From: Bacteroidota bacterium
Lineage (GTDB): Bacteria > Bacteroidota > Bacteroidia > Flavobacteriales_D > Crocinitomicaceae
Length of the DNA: 20,732 bases
Assembly (NCBI GenBank): GCA_016866375.1
Contig: VGMK01000014.1
Span: 1 to 20,732, forward strand
Direction of reading: 5' to 3'
Shown here: positions 6,706-14,578 of the stretch, one piece after another
Numbering within the stretch: position 1 is the stretch's first letter
How the letters are laid out: each line of letters starts with the position of its first letter
Made by a program: the position numbers and the translations under genes
The notes under the pieces: model-generated
What the model saw: only the letters and a program-made list of their open reading frames with translations
What the model was told of the DNA's origin: nothing
The model's database searches: none

Positions 6706-7294
6706 GAAGCAAAATTATAAAGTTTTCGTTGATAACAATGTCCTAATCTTTACTTCCAACAAATTGGAAGATGTCCCTTTGTTCGATTACTCCGATTCAA
6801 TAGTGAATTACGAGCAACTTATTTCCAGCCTTTCAAATCAAAATTGTCAAATTGTATGCGAAAATCCGAAAAAAACCATGAAAAAGTTTTTCAAAGCTTT
6901 TACACCTATTAAAGCAGCAGGCGGCTTGGTGAAATATCAAAATAAAGTGTTGTGGATATTTAGAAACGAAAAATGGGATCTGCCAAAAGGGAAAATTGAA
7001 CGCAAGGAAAAGAAAACAAATGCTGCTTTACGCGAGGTAAAAGAAGAAACAGGTCTTCCGGGAATTTTTTCGATAGAGCACAAGGTTTCAGTAACTTATC
7101 ACGCCTATTTTGCTCATGAAAAGTCGGTACTTAAAAAAACGACATGGTACAAAATGAGTTATCATGGCGATTTAAAAGGCAAACCTCAAAAAGAGGAAGG
7201 GATCTTGCAAGTCAAGTGGTTTTTGTTAGATAAGTTGGAAGTTCCTCTTTCAGTCACTTATCCGTCGATTCGTGATGTGCTTATGAGTGAATAA
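6704..7294 (+). CDS. NUDIX hydrolase
   Basis: A 196-residue hydrolase of a nucleoside-diphosphate-linked substrate; the actual substrate cannot be read from the sequence. The Nudix box is complete at 96-118: G96-x5-E102-x7-REVKEETGL (110-118), so the metal-binding glutamates are intact. An N-terminal extension of about 70 residues precedes the fold (YKVFVDNNVLIFTSNKLEDV and on); I recall a similar extension in NUDIX proteins next to pyrE in Flavobacteria, which supports the ATG at 6704 over later starts and over an in-frame TTG at 6692. Divergent from pyrE with overlapping start codons. A shared nucleotide-metabolism role is inferred from position only. Confidence 0.9.
   Translation: MKQNYKVFVDNNVLIFTSNKLEDVPLFDYSDSIVNYEQLISSLSNQNCQIVCENPKKTMKKFFKAFTPIKAAGGLVKYQNKVLWIFRNEKWDLPKGKIERKEKKTNAALREVKEETGLPGIFSIEHKVSVTYHAYFAHEKSVLKKTTWYKMSYHGDLKGKPQKEEGILQVKWFLLDKLEVPLSVTYPSIRDVLMSE
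6710..6738 (-). promoter_or_regulatory. pyrE promoter, inside the NUDIX coding region
   Basis: On the minus strand: TTG at 6738-6736, an 18-bp spacer, then TAATTTTG at 6717-6710, an exact -7 match. The last base of the box is 4 nt from the pyrE ATG, so the message would be leaderless or nearly so. Confidence 0.5.
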
Positions 7295-7438
7295 AGTTAA
7301 AAAATGTTACTCTCCGTAGTAATCATAACAATGTGAGTAAACTTGGTATCAATGATGAAAACAATCACTATTAATTCAGATCTTGCGTCACCGGTTGTTC
7401 TTAACATCAAAGGAAAAGTTAAAGAACAAGGACAGTAA
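7295..7438 (+). pseudogene. Possible frameshifted relic of a DUF1573 C-terminus
   Basis: Two adjacent frames together read like the end of a DUF1573 beta-sandwich domain. Frame one (7294-7353) gives NVTLRSNHNNVSKLGIN; frame two (7352-7438) gives MKTITINSDLASPVVLNI and then KGKVKEQGQ before TAA. Family members typically end in a K-T-I-T-V-x-S-N ... V-L-x-I-K-G-x-V pattern, so frame two is the stronger half. Skipping one base near 7354 joins the halves. No complete gene fits here, so I call it decayed. The stretch lies between the NUDIX gene and the valS promoter. Chance resemblance over so few residues remains possible. Confidence 0.4.
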
Positions 7439-7475
7439 TTTCAGGATTTTTCATTTCGTTTTTTACTTTCATTTT

Positions 7476-7510
7476 TTTGACAATTTAGCGAGAGGAAATA
7501 CCTATCTTTA
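7476..7510 (+). promoter_or_regulatory. Probable valS promoter
   Basis: TTTG at 7476-7479 and TATCTTTA at 7503-7510 (one mismatch from TAnnTTTG), spacer 23 bp, which is slightly long. Transcription would start near 7516, giving a leader of about 11 nt before the ATG at 7527 and excluding the in-frame upstream extension from the message. Confidence 0.45.
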
Positions 7511-7526
7511 CACGTCAAATTTGCCA

Positions 7527-10154
7527 ATGGAAATTCCTAAAACATACGAACCGGCGCAAGCAGAATGTAAATGGTATCCTTACTGGATAAATAAAGGATA
7601 TTTTAATTCTATTCCGGATCATCGCGAACCCTATACGGTTGTGATTCCGCCCCCGAATGTTACGGGCGTGCTTCACATGGGACATATGTTGAATAATACC
7701 ATACAAGATGTTCTAGTACGAAGAGCACGAATGCTTGGAAAGAATGCCTGTTGGGTTCCTGGTACCGATCATGCGTCAATAGCTACTGAAGCCAAAGTTG
7801 TGCAAAAGCTCAAGTTGGAAGGAATTTCTAAGGTAGATTTGTCTAGAGATGAGTTCTTAAAGCACGCCTTTGAATGGAAGGATAAACATGGCGGAATCAT
7901 TTTAGAGCAACTTAAGAAGCTAGGCGCATCCTGCGATTGGAATAGAACACACTTTACAATGGATGAGGAATACTCCGATTCTGTTATTTCTGTTTTTATA
8001 GATCTGTATAAAAAAGGTAAAATATACAGGGGAGTACGAATGGTCAATTGGGATCCTGAGGCATTAACAGCCGTTTCCGACGAAGAGGTTATCTACAAAG
8101 AAGTAAATTCACGTTTATTTTTTGTCCGATATAAACTGGTGGACTCTGCGGACGAATGGATCACTATCGCTACGACACGTCCAGAAACAATACTCGGTGA
8201 TACTGCCGTGTGTGTCAATCCTATGGATGACCGGTATAAACACCTCATTGGAAAATCAGTTATAGTTCCTATTGTAAATCGTGAAGTTAAAGTTGTTGCA
8301 GACGAATACGTCGATCCAACCTTCGGAACAGGGTGTTTGAAAATTACTCCTGCACACGATATTAACGATTATGAAATCGGTAAAAAATTCAATTTAGAAA
8401 CCATTGATGTATTCAATGAAAACGGAACCTTAAATGCTCACGGGGCTCATTTTGAGGGAAAGGATCGTTTTGAAGTGAGAAAGTTGATGGAGAAAGAGTT
8501 AGAAGAGAAAGGATATTTGGTGAAAACAGAAGACCACTTGAACAAAGTTGGATTTTCTGAACGCACCAATGCCGTGATTGAACCAAAACTCTCGTTGCAA
8601 TGGTTTGTTGCCATGAAAGAAATTTCAAAACCTGCACTGGATAATGTAATTAACGGCAACATTAAATTTTATCCTGAAAAATTTAAAAATACCTATCGTT
8701 ATTGGATGGAAAATGTAAAAGATTGGTGCATTTCTAGACAATTGTGGTGGGGACATAGAATTCCTGCCTGGTATTACGGAAACGGAATCAATGATTTTGT
8801 CGTGGCAAAAACGGAAAAAGAGGCTAAAACCTTGGTTCAGGCCCAAACAACCCTCGAATCAGCTGAAATTACCCTTCGTCAAGATGAAGATGTTTTGGAC
8901 ACGTGGTTTTCCAGCTGGCTTTGGCCAATTTCTGTTTTTAAAGGGTTAAGCAATCCTAACAACGAGGAAATAAAATATTATTTTCCAACAAATGACCTAG
9001 TTACAGCTCCAGAAATCATGTTTTTTTGGGTGGCAAGAATGATCATAGCAGGATATGAATACCTAGGAAATTTACCATTTAGAAATGTCTATTATACAGG
9101 AATAGTGAGAGATAAACTGGGCCGCAAAATGTCAAAATCTTTGGGTAATTCTCCAGATCCTATTGATTTAATTGAGCAATATGGAGCCGATGGTGTGAGG
9201 GTTGGAATATTGATCTCTTCTCCTGCCGGAAATGATTTACCTTTTGATAGCGGGCAATGCGAACAGGGCAGAAACTTCACAAACAAGGTGTGGAATGCCT
9301 ATCGATTATTGGCCTCTTGGGAGGAAAAAGACTTTGATCAGCCTGAATCTTCAGCGATTGCTGCAACGTGGTTTCGTGCGAGGTTCAATAAAGTGTTGGA
9401 AGAAATAAATGAGGCATTCGATAAGTTTAGAATCAGTGAAGCATTGATGCTCACCTATAAATTGGTGTGGGATGATTTTTGTTCTTGGTATCTTGAAATG
9501 ATAAAACCGGGCTACGAACAGCCCATAGACAGATCAACCAAAAAACAAGCAATTTCTTTTTTTGAATACTTACTTCAAATTATGCATCCATTTACGCCTT
9601 TCCTCGCGGAAGAACTCTGGCACTTGATACGCCAAAGAAAGAATGGTGAGGACATCATTATTTCACGATGGCCTGCTATTGAAAACTTAGCTTCTGATCA
9701 CTTAGATTTGTTTGAAGTTGCGCAAGAGGTGATTACAGGGATAAGAAACATTCGAAAGTCTGGAAATATCGCAACAAAAGTGCGATTGGAATTAAAAGTT
9801 AAAAGAAATAATGAGGAATCATGCCTGCTCGATTCAATCATTATAAAAATGGGTAACCTATTATCTTTGGAATATGTTCAAGAAAAACCCCAGCACGCTA
9901 ATTCTTTTTTAGTGAAAGGAAATGAATATTATGTGCCATTTAGTAACGAAATTGACGTTGTTGCGGAACGAAAGAAAATGGAAGAAGAATTGACGTACAC
10001 AAAAGGATTTTTGCGAAGTGTTCAGTCCAAGTTAACAAATGAAAAATTTATGAGTGGTGCTCCTTCGAAAGTTGTTGAAATTGAGAGAAAAAAAGAAAAT
10101 GATGCATTGTTTAAAATTAAACTTTTGGAGGAAAAAATAAAAGAATTGAATTAA
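7527..10154 (+). CDS. valS: Valine--tRNA ligase
   Basis: Class Ia synthetase charging tRNA-Val, with editing of mischarged threonine. In the 875 residues: the HIGH-type motif HMGH (50-53) in PPPNVTGVLHMGH, the editing (CP1) domain from about 190 to 350 with TTRPETILGDTAV, KMSKS (534-538) in GRKMSKSLGN, an anticodon-binding domain from about 610, and a C-terminal coiled-coil arm from about 810 rich in Lys and Glu. The frame is open 48 codons upstream, but MEIPKTYEPAQAECKWYPYW at 7527 is the usual N-terminus and the upstream residues look non-coding. The TAA shares a TTAA with the stop of the convergent OmpA-domain gene. Confidence 0.97.
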   Translation: MEIPKTYEPAQAECKWYPYWINKGYFNSIPDHREPYTVVIPPPNVTGVLHMGHMLNNTIQDVLVRRARMLGKNACWVPGTDHASIATEAKVVQKLKLEGISKVDLSRDEFLKHAFEWKDKHGGIILEQLKKLGASCDWNRTHFTMDEEYSDSVISVFIDLYKKGKIYRGVRMVNWDPEALTAVSDEEVIYKEVNSRLFFVRYKLVDSADEWITIATTRPETILGDTAVCVNPMDDRYKHLIGKSVIVPIVNREVKVVADEYVDPTFGTGCLKITPAHDINDYEIGKKFNLETIDVFNENGTLNAHGAHFEGKDRFEVRKLMEKELEEKGYLVKTEDHLNKVGFSERTNAVIEPKLSLQWFVAMKEISKPALDNVINGNIKFYPEKFKNTYRYWMENVKDWCISRQLWWGHRIPAWYYGNGINDFVVAKTEKEAKTLVQAQTTLESAEITLRQDEDVLDTWFSSWLWPISVFKGLSNPNNEEIKYYFPTNDLVTAPEIMFFWVARMIIAGYEYLGNLPFRNVYYTGIVRDKLGRKMSKSLGNSPDPIDLIEQYGADGVRVGILISSPAGNDLPFDSGQCEQGRNFTNKVWNAYRLLASWEEKDFDQPESSAIAATWFRARFNKVLEEINEAFDKFRISEALMLTYKLVWDDFCSWYLEMIKPGYEQPIDRSTKKQAISFFEYLLQIMHPFTPFLAEELWHLIRQRKNGEDIIISRWPAIENLASDHLDLFEVAQEVITGIRNIRKSGNIATKVRLELKVKRNNEESCLLDSIIIKMGNLLSLEYVQEKPQHANSFLVKGNEYYVPFSNEIDVVAERKKMEEELTYTKGFLRSVQSKLTNEKFMSGAPSKVVEIERKKENDALFKIKLLEEKIKELN

Positions 10155-11011
10155 ATAAACTCAAAATTCACACGGCGGTTTCTTTGCTTTCCCTCTTGTG
10201 TATCATTCCTGTCTACTGGGTAGTTTTCTCCCTTGAAATCAATAACAATTCGTGATTTTTCAATGCCACACACATTAAAAAAATCAATGAGTGATTTGGC
10301 GCGGTTTTTTGATAGCGTTAAATTGTAGGCGTTAGATCCGTCTCCATCTGTATGTCCGGTAATTCGCAAACGCAAGTCGGAATGACTATTAAGCATTTTT
10401 ACGATCTCCGATAGATAACTCTTGAACTCATCTTTTATTACGTATTGATCATAGTCAAAATAAACTGGTTGAAACACAAACGACTTCAATTCCTCTTTTC
10501 TAATCGCTGGTGACGAAACGCCATTCAACAAATCCTTTTTTAAACGGTCTACCCATGCATGAGAGCTTTTTTGGTGCGTATCTTTCCATTCCATTTCTTG
10601 TTTGTAAAGTACAATGCGAGAAGTTGAGGTAGATTGCCCTTTTTTATAAAGTTGGCCACGGAGATAGCCATCAAGCGGCGAATAATTCAAACGAAACGAA
10701 AATTCACCTAGATTGACACCCAACTCACTAATTTTTTTGGAAAAGTTCAAATTTATGTCATCCACATCAACGTTTCCATTCAATGTATAAGTGCCGTAAT
10801 AGTCTTTTTGATAGGGTTCAATTTTGCATTTAGCGTCTACCAATCCACTGATTACATTGAATTTGAAGTAAATTGCATTATATTGTTTCGTGTTTAAAGT
10901 GCTGTCCTCCTCAAAAATACCTTGCCATGTTCCTGAGAATTTTTGTGCACTGAGCATATTCAACCAAAATATAGGTATCAATAGAAATAAATAAATAACA
11001 CTTACCCGCAT
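10151..11011 (-). CDS. OmpA-domain envelope protein
   Basis: A 286-residue exported protein. Signal peptide about 1-22 (hydrophobic, ending MLSAQ). Residues 25-140 form a beta-rich domain of unknown family beginning FSGTWQGIFEED, possibly a small barrel. An OmpA C-terminal peptidoglycan-binding domain fills about 178-286: VYFDYDQYVI, LRITGHTDGDGSNAYNLTLS with the conserved TGHTD (218-222), SKNRAKSL with the diaminopimelate-binding Arg, and QRNRRVNFEF at the end. It should anchor to peptidoglycan in the periplasm. There is no large transmembrane barrel of the OmpA N-terminal type. Convergent with valS (4-bp overlap) and divergent from the glutathione peroxidase gene. Confidence 0.87.
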   Translation of the reverse strand: MRVSVIYLFLLIPIFWLNMLSAQKFSGTWQGIFEEDSTLNTKQYNAIYFKFNVISGLVDAKCKIEPYQKDYYGTYTLNGNVDVDDINLNFSKKISELGVNLGEFSFRLNYSPLDGYLRGQLYKKGQSTSTSRIVLYKQEMEWKDTHQKSSHAWVDRLKKDLLNGVSSPAIRKEELKSFVFQPVYFDYDQYVIKDEFKSYLSEIVKMLNSHSDLRLRITGHTDGDGSNAYNLTLSKNRAKSLIDFFNVCGIEKSRIVIDFKGENYPVDRNDTQEGKQRNRRVNFEFI

Positions 11012-11098
11012 GTCTTGTTATTCGAAATTTATCAAAAAATGTTCCGCTATAATACTAAGAACTATTTACGATATCAGTTGTTATAATAGGAAAAAATT

Positions 11099-11647
11099 AT
11101 GAAATTAATTATCATTTCACTTTTATCTTGCCTAATGATTAAAAGTACAGATATCAGAAAAACCCCGAGAGAATCCATCCATCAATTTAAGGTTAAGGAT
11201 ATTGATGGCAATAATTTTGATTTTTCCTCCTTAAAAGGTAAGAAAATAATGATTGTCAATACGGCTTCAAAATGCGGATTAACCCCCCAATATGAGAAAC
11301 TAGAGGAATTATTTCAGAAGTATAAAAACGATAATTTCGTCATCATTGGATTTCCTGCAAATAATTTCATGGGACAAGAGCCAGGATCTAATGAACAAAT
11401 ATCAGCTTTCTGTCAAAAAAATTATGGCGTGACATTCCCAATGATGTCCAAAATTTCTGTCAAAGGTAATGACATGCACCCCGTCTACCAGTTTCTTACC
11501 ACAAAGGCAAAGAATGGTCTTGAGGATAACGACGTACAATGGAATTTTCAAAAATACCTTATCGATGAACAAGGTCATCTAATCAAGGTAATTTCGCCAA
11601 GAACACAACCCGATGATATTTCAATTATTGAGTGGATTGAGAAATAG
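11099..11647 (+). CDS. Glutathione peroxidase family protein (probably thioredoxin-dependent, 2-Cys)
   Basis: Reduces hydrogen peroxide and lipid hydroperoxides. Thioredoxin-fold protein of 182 residues with NTASKCGLTPQYEKLEEL, where C59 is the peroxidatic cysteine, the GFPANNFMGQEPGSNEQI block with the catalytic Gln (93), and the VQWNFQKYLID block with the catalytic Trp and Asn (148-149). C105 lies 46 residues after C59, the same spacing as the resolving cysteine in thioredoxin-dependent family members, so thioredoxin is the more likely donor. The N-terminus (MKLIIISLLSC) is hydrophobic with LLSC as a possible lipobox, suggesting an envelope lipoprotein, but the core is short. Followed by a strong terminator. 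Confidence 0.92.
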   Translation: MKLIIISLLSCLMIKSTDIRKTPRESIHQFKVKDIDGNNFDFSSLKGKKIMIVNTASKCGLTPQYEKLEELFQKYKNDNFVIIGFPANNFMGQEPGSNEQISAFCQKNYGVTFPMMSKISVKGNDMHPVYQFLTTKAKNGLEDNDVQWNFQKYLIDEQGHLIKVISPRTQPDDISIIEWIEK

Positions 11648-11698
11648 ATAAAAAGTTAACATTTTGTTGATAAGTAAAGGGTTTCAGACCCGATTTAG

Positions 11699-11724
11699 CC
11701 CCTTATTTTTAAGGGGTTTTTTTT
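11699..11724 (+). terminator. Rho-independent terminator after the peroxidase gene
   Basis: A 7-bp stem CCCCTTA (11699-11705) with TAAGGGG (11710-11716), TTTT loop, then eight T residues (11717-11724). The last T is the first base of the gyrB -7 box. Confidence 0.88.
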
Positions 11725-11731
11725 ATATTTG
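11724..11731 (+). promoter_or_regulatory. gyrB -7 promoter box
   Basis: TATATTTG matches TAnnTTTG exactly. Transcription would start near 11737, giving an A-rich leader of about 32 nt before the gyrB ATG. The -33 position falls in the terminator stem and has no TTG, so activity may depend on the -7 box alone. Confidence 0.5.
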
Positions 11732-11768
11732 TTGTGCTCAAAATAACAATAATAAAAGCTAAAAATTT

Positions 11769-13721
11769 ATGTCATCAGAGGAAAGAAAAGATAATTATTC
11801 AGCGGATAATATTCAGGTATTAGAAGGCTTAGAAGCGGTAAGAAAAAGGCCTGCTATGTATATTGGGGATATCGGCTTAAAAGGCCTGCATCACTTGGTT
11901 TACGAAGTGGTCGATAATTCGATTGATGAGGCGTTGGCAGGTTATTGTGATGCCATTCATGTAAGCATTAACGTGGACAATTCGATAACCGTAATTGATA
12001 ACGGGCGAGGTATTCCTACGGCAATGCATTCAAAAGAGAAAAAATCGGCATTGGAGGTTGTTATGACTGTTCTGCATGCTGGAGGAAAGTTCGATAAAGA
12101 TACCTATAAGGTTTCAGGGGGGTTGCATGGGGTGGGTGTATCCTGTGTGAATGCACTTTCCCAACATTTGGTAGCCACCGTTAGACGGGAAGGGAAAGTC
12201 TTTCAGCAAGAGTACAGTATAGGCAAACCATTGTACGATGTTAAAGTAGTTGGCGAATCTGAAGAGACTGGAACCGAGGTTACTTTTAAGCCAGATGCTA
12301 GTATTTTTGAGTCGACTGAATACAATTTTGATACCTTGGCGGCAAGAATGCGTGAATTAGCCTTTTTGAATAAAGGAATAACTATTACCTTAGAAGACAA
12401 ACGCATTTCAGATGAGGATGGAAACCACCCCACTACGCGCTATTTCTCAGAGGGGGGATTGAGGGAATTTGCACAATATTTAGATCGAAATAGGGAAGCA
12501 CTAATTCAAGATGTTATTTATTTCGAGGGCGAACGCGAAGGAATTCCAGTGGAAGTTTCCATGACATATAATACGTCATATACTGAAAATATTCAAGCTT
12601 ATGTCAATAACATAAATACGCATGAAGGTGGAACACATCTCTCAGGTTTTAGAAGAGGATTAACAAATACTCTCAAAAAATATGCTACTGATTCAGGGAT
12701 GTTGGCAAAAGAGAAAATTGAAATAGATGGAGACGACTTTCGTGAAGGATTGACCGCCGTTGTGTCGGTTAAAGTTGCTGAACCTCAATTTGAAGGGCAA
12801 ACCAAGACAAAGCTTGGAAATAGAGAGGTTACAGCTCCTGTTAGTCAGGCGGTTTCTGAAATGTTGTCTGCTTACCTGGAAGAGCACCCAACCGAAGCTA
12901 GATTGATTGTCGAGAAAGTTATCCTTGCAGCACGCGCGCGCCACGCTGCCCGAAAAGCGAGAGAAATGGTGCAGCGAAAAAATATTCTGGCAGGTGGTGG
13001 TTTACCGGGGAAGTTGGCCGATTGCTCGGAGAAAGATCCTGCAGCATGTGAGATTTATTTCGTCGAGGGAGATTCTGCGGGAGGGACAGCAAAGCAGGGA
13101 AGAGACAGACATTTTCAAGCAATAATGCCCCTAAGAGGTAAAATTTTAAATGTAGAAAAAGCGATGCAACACAAAATATTTGAGAATGAAGAAATCAAGA
13201 ATATTTATACCGCTCTAGGAGTAAGGATAGGAACAGAAGAAGACTCAAAGGCACTGAACCTAGAAAAGTTGCGTTACCATAAAATTATCATCATGTGTGA
13301 TGCCGATGTCGATGGCTCCCATATCGAAACCCTGATCTTAACGTTCTTCTTTAGGTATATGAAAGAACTCATTGAAAATGGATATATCTACATTGCGACT
13401 CCTCCGCTTTATCAAGTTAAAAAGGGAGCCAAAGCCGAGTATGCCTGGAACGAAGATCAGCGAGATAGGCTTATCAATGATATGAAAGGTGCAGGAAGTG
13501 AGTCTTCGGTCAATGTACAACGTTACAAGGGGCTTGGGGAGATGAATGCAGAGCAATTATGGGAAACAACCATGAATCCCGAAAGTAGAACCTTGCGACA
13601 AGTTACCATTGAAAACGCAGCAGAATGCGATCAAATTTTTTCCATGCTAATGGGTGATGACGTGCCACCGAGAAGAGAGTTTATCGAAAAGAACGCAAAA
13701 TACGCTAAAATTGATGCATAG
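11769..13721 (+). CDS. gyrB: DNA gyrase subunit B
   Basis: ATPase subunit of gyrase, which introduces negative supercoils together with GyrA. The 650 residues have the order: GHKL ATPase domain (VYEVVDNSIDEALAGYCD, VIDNGRGIPTAMH, SGGLHGVGVSCVNALS), transducer domain with QTKTKLGNREV, TOPRIM domain with EGDSAGGTAKQGRDR (433-447) and DADVDGSHI (511-519), then the C-terminal YKGLGEMNAEQLWETTMNP tail contacting GyrA. No long Gram-negative-type insertion is present, as is usual for this phylum. ParE is a paralogue, but QTKTKLGN and the overall length favour GyrB. A gene for a secreted nuclease follows by 27 bp. Confidence 0.95.
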   Translation: MSSEERKDNYSADNIQVLEGLEAVRKRPAMYIGDIGLKGLHHLVYEVVDNSIDEALAGYCDAIHVSINVDNSITVIDNGRGIPTAMHSKEKKSALEVVMTVLHAGGKFDKDTYKVSGGLHGVGVSCVNALSQHLVATVRREGKVFQQEYSIGKPLYDVKVVGESEETGTEVTFKPDASIFESTEYNFDTLAARMRELAFLNKGITITLEDKRISDEDGNHPTTRYFSEGGLREFAQYLDRNREALIQDVIYFEGEREGIPVEVSMTYNTSYTENIQAYVNNINTHEGGTHLSGFRRGLTNTLKKYATDSGMLAKEKIEIDGDDFREGLTAVVSVKVAEPQFEGQTKTKLGNREVTAPVSQAVSEMLSAYLEEHPTEARLIVEKVILAARARHAARKAREMVQRKNILAGGGLPGKLADCSEKDPAACEIYFVEGDSAGGTAKQGRDRHFQAIMPLRGKILNVEKAMQHKIFENEEIKNIYTALGVRIGTEEDSKALNLEKLRYHKIIIMCDADVDGSHIETLILTFFFRYMKELIENGYIYIATPPLYQVKKGAKAEYAWNEDQRDRLINDMKGAGSESSVNVQRYKGLGEMNAEQLWETTMNPESRTLRQVTIENAAECDQIFSMLMGDDVPPRREFIEKNAKYAKIDA

Positions 13722-13748
13722 TTGGAAACGAAAAAAAAGGGCATCTCG

Positions 13749-14516
13749 ATGAATTCAATTAGGCAGTTTTTTTTTAAATTAAGTGTAGTTTTTTTAATAA
13801 GTCAAATCCATGCGCAGCAGTATTTAACCGCTAGTTGTAAGCACCCGGAGTTTCCCAAGTTAAGAGATAACGAAATGGTAATTAAGCATTCGGGATATTC
13901 ATTAGTGTATAATGAAAAACACGAGCAAGCATCTTGGGTAGCCTATATATTAACGAAAAAGGAAACACAAGGAACTGTAAAAAGAGTAAACCGCTTCATA
14001 GAGGATCCAGACATTCCGACGGGTTCTGCATCAAATGTTGACTATAACAAAAGTGGTTATGATCGCGGACATTTAGCTCCTGCTGCCGATATGAAGTGGT
14101 CAGAAAAGGTAATGGAGGAATCATTTTTTTTTAGTAATATGAGCCCGCAAGTTCCTGCCTTCAACCGTGGAATATGGAAAAAGTTAGAAGAAAAAGTTCG
14201 AGATTGGGCAATTTGTTATGATTCTATTCTTGTCGTGACGGGCCCAATTTTGGAGAATGGACTCAAGACCATTGGGAAAAATGAGGTGAGTATTCCTAAC
14301 TATTATTTTAAGGCCTTAATTGATTATAAGCACAATAAGTCAAAAGCCATAGCATTTATTATTCCAAATGAAGGATCTACAGAGCCATTAAAAAAATTTG
14401 TATGCAGTATCCATGAGTTAGAGGCTCGTACGGGACTTAATTTCTTCTATCAGTTGGAGGATCAACTAGAAAATACACTTGAAGAACAGAAATGCCCTAC
14501 TTGTTGGAATTTGTAA
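13749..14516 (+). CDS. Secreted DNA/RNA non-specific endonuclease (NUC1/EndoG family)
   Basis: A 255-residue beta-beta-alpha metal nuclease that cleaves DNA and RNA without clear specificity. Signal peptide 1-23 (SIRQFFFKLSVVFLISQIHA, cut around HAQ). The catalytic motif is intact: YDRGHLAPAADM with H108 as general base, then the metal-ligand helix SNMSPQVPAFNRGIWKKLEE (N130, N139, E147). A TGPI strand and the IPNYYFKALIDY block complete the family core. C30, C220, C249 and C252 could form disulfides after export. The ATG at 13749 is preferred to an in-frame TTG at 13722, since it begins directly at the signal peptide. It lies 27 bp after gyrB without a terminator, so readthrough expression is likely. 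A nutrient-scavenging role is inference. Confidence 0.9.
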   Translation: MNSIRQFFFKLSVVFLISQIHAQQYLTASCKHPEFPKLRDNEMVIKHSGYSLVYNEKHEQASWVAYILTKKETQGTVKRVNRFIEDPDIPTGSASNVDYNKSGYDRGHLAPAADMKWSEKVMEESFFFSNMSPQVPAFNRGIWKKLEEKVRDWAICYDSILVVTGPILENGLKTIGKNEVSIPNYYFKALIDYKHNKSKAIAFIIPNEGSTEPLKKFVCSIHELEARTGLNFFYQLEDQLENTLEEQKCPTCWNL

Positions 14517-14578
14517 TGTTTATGAATATTAGAAAAAAGACCCTTATTACAGACCTTTAATCATAGGAACAGAGTATT

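Noticed and set aside
7383..7526. 48-codon in-frame extension upstream of valS
   Set aside because: Composition is non-coding-like (many Phe, Lys), the likely promoter lies within it, and MEIPKTYEP is a normal ValS start.
11011..11031. TAAATTTC (11031-11024, minus) as a -7 box for the OmpA-domain gene
   Set aside because: One mismatch at the conserved G, no -33 element; not distinguishable from AT-rich background.
14520..14578. Possible terminator between the nuclease and TonB-like genes
   Set aside because: AAAGGTC/GGGTCTTTTTT on the minus strand pairs only over 4-5 bp; too weak to call.
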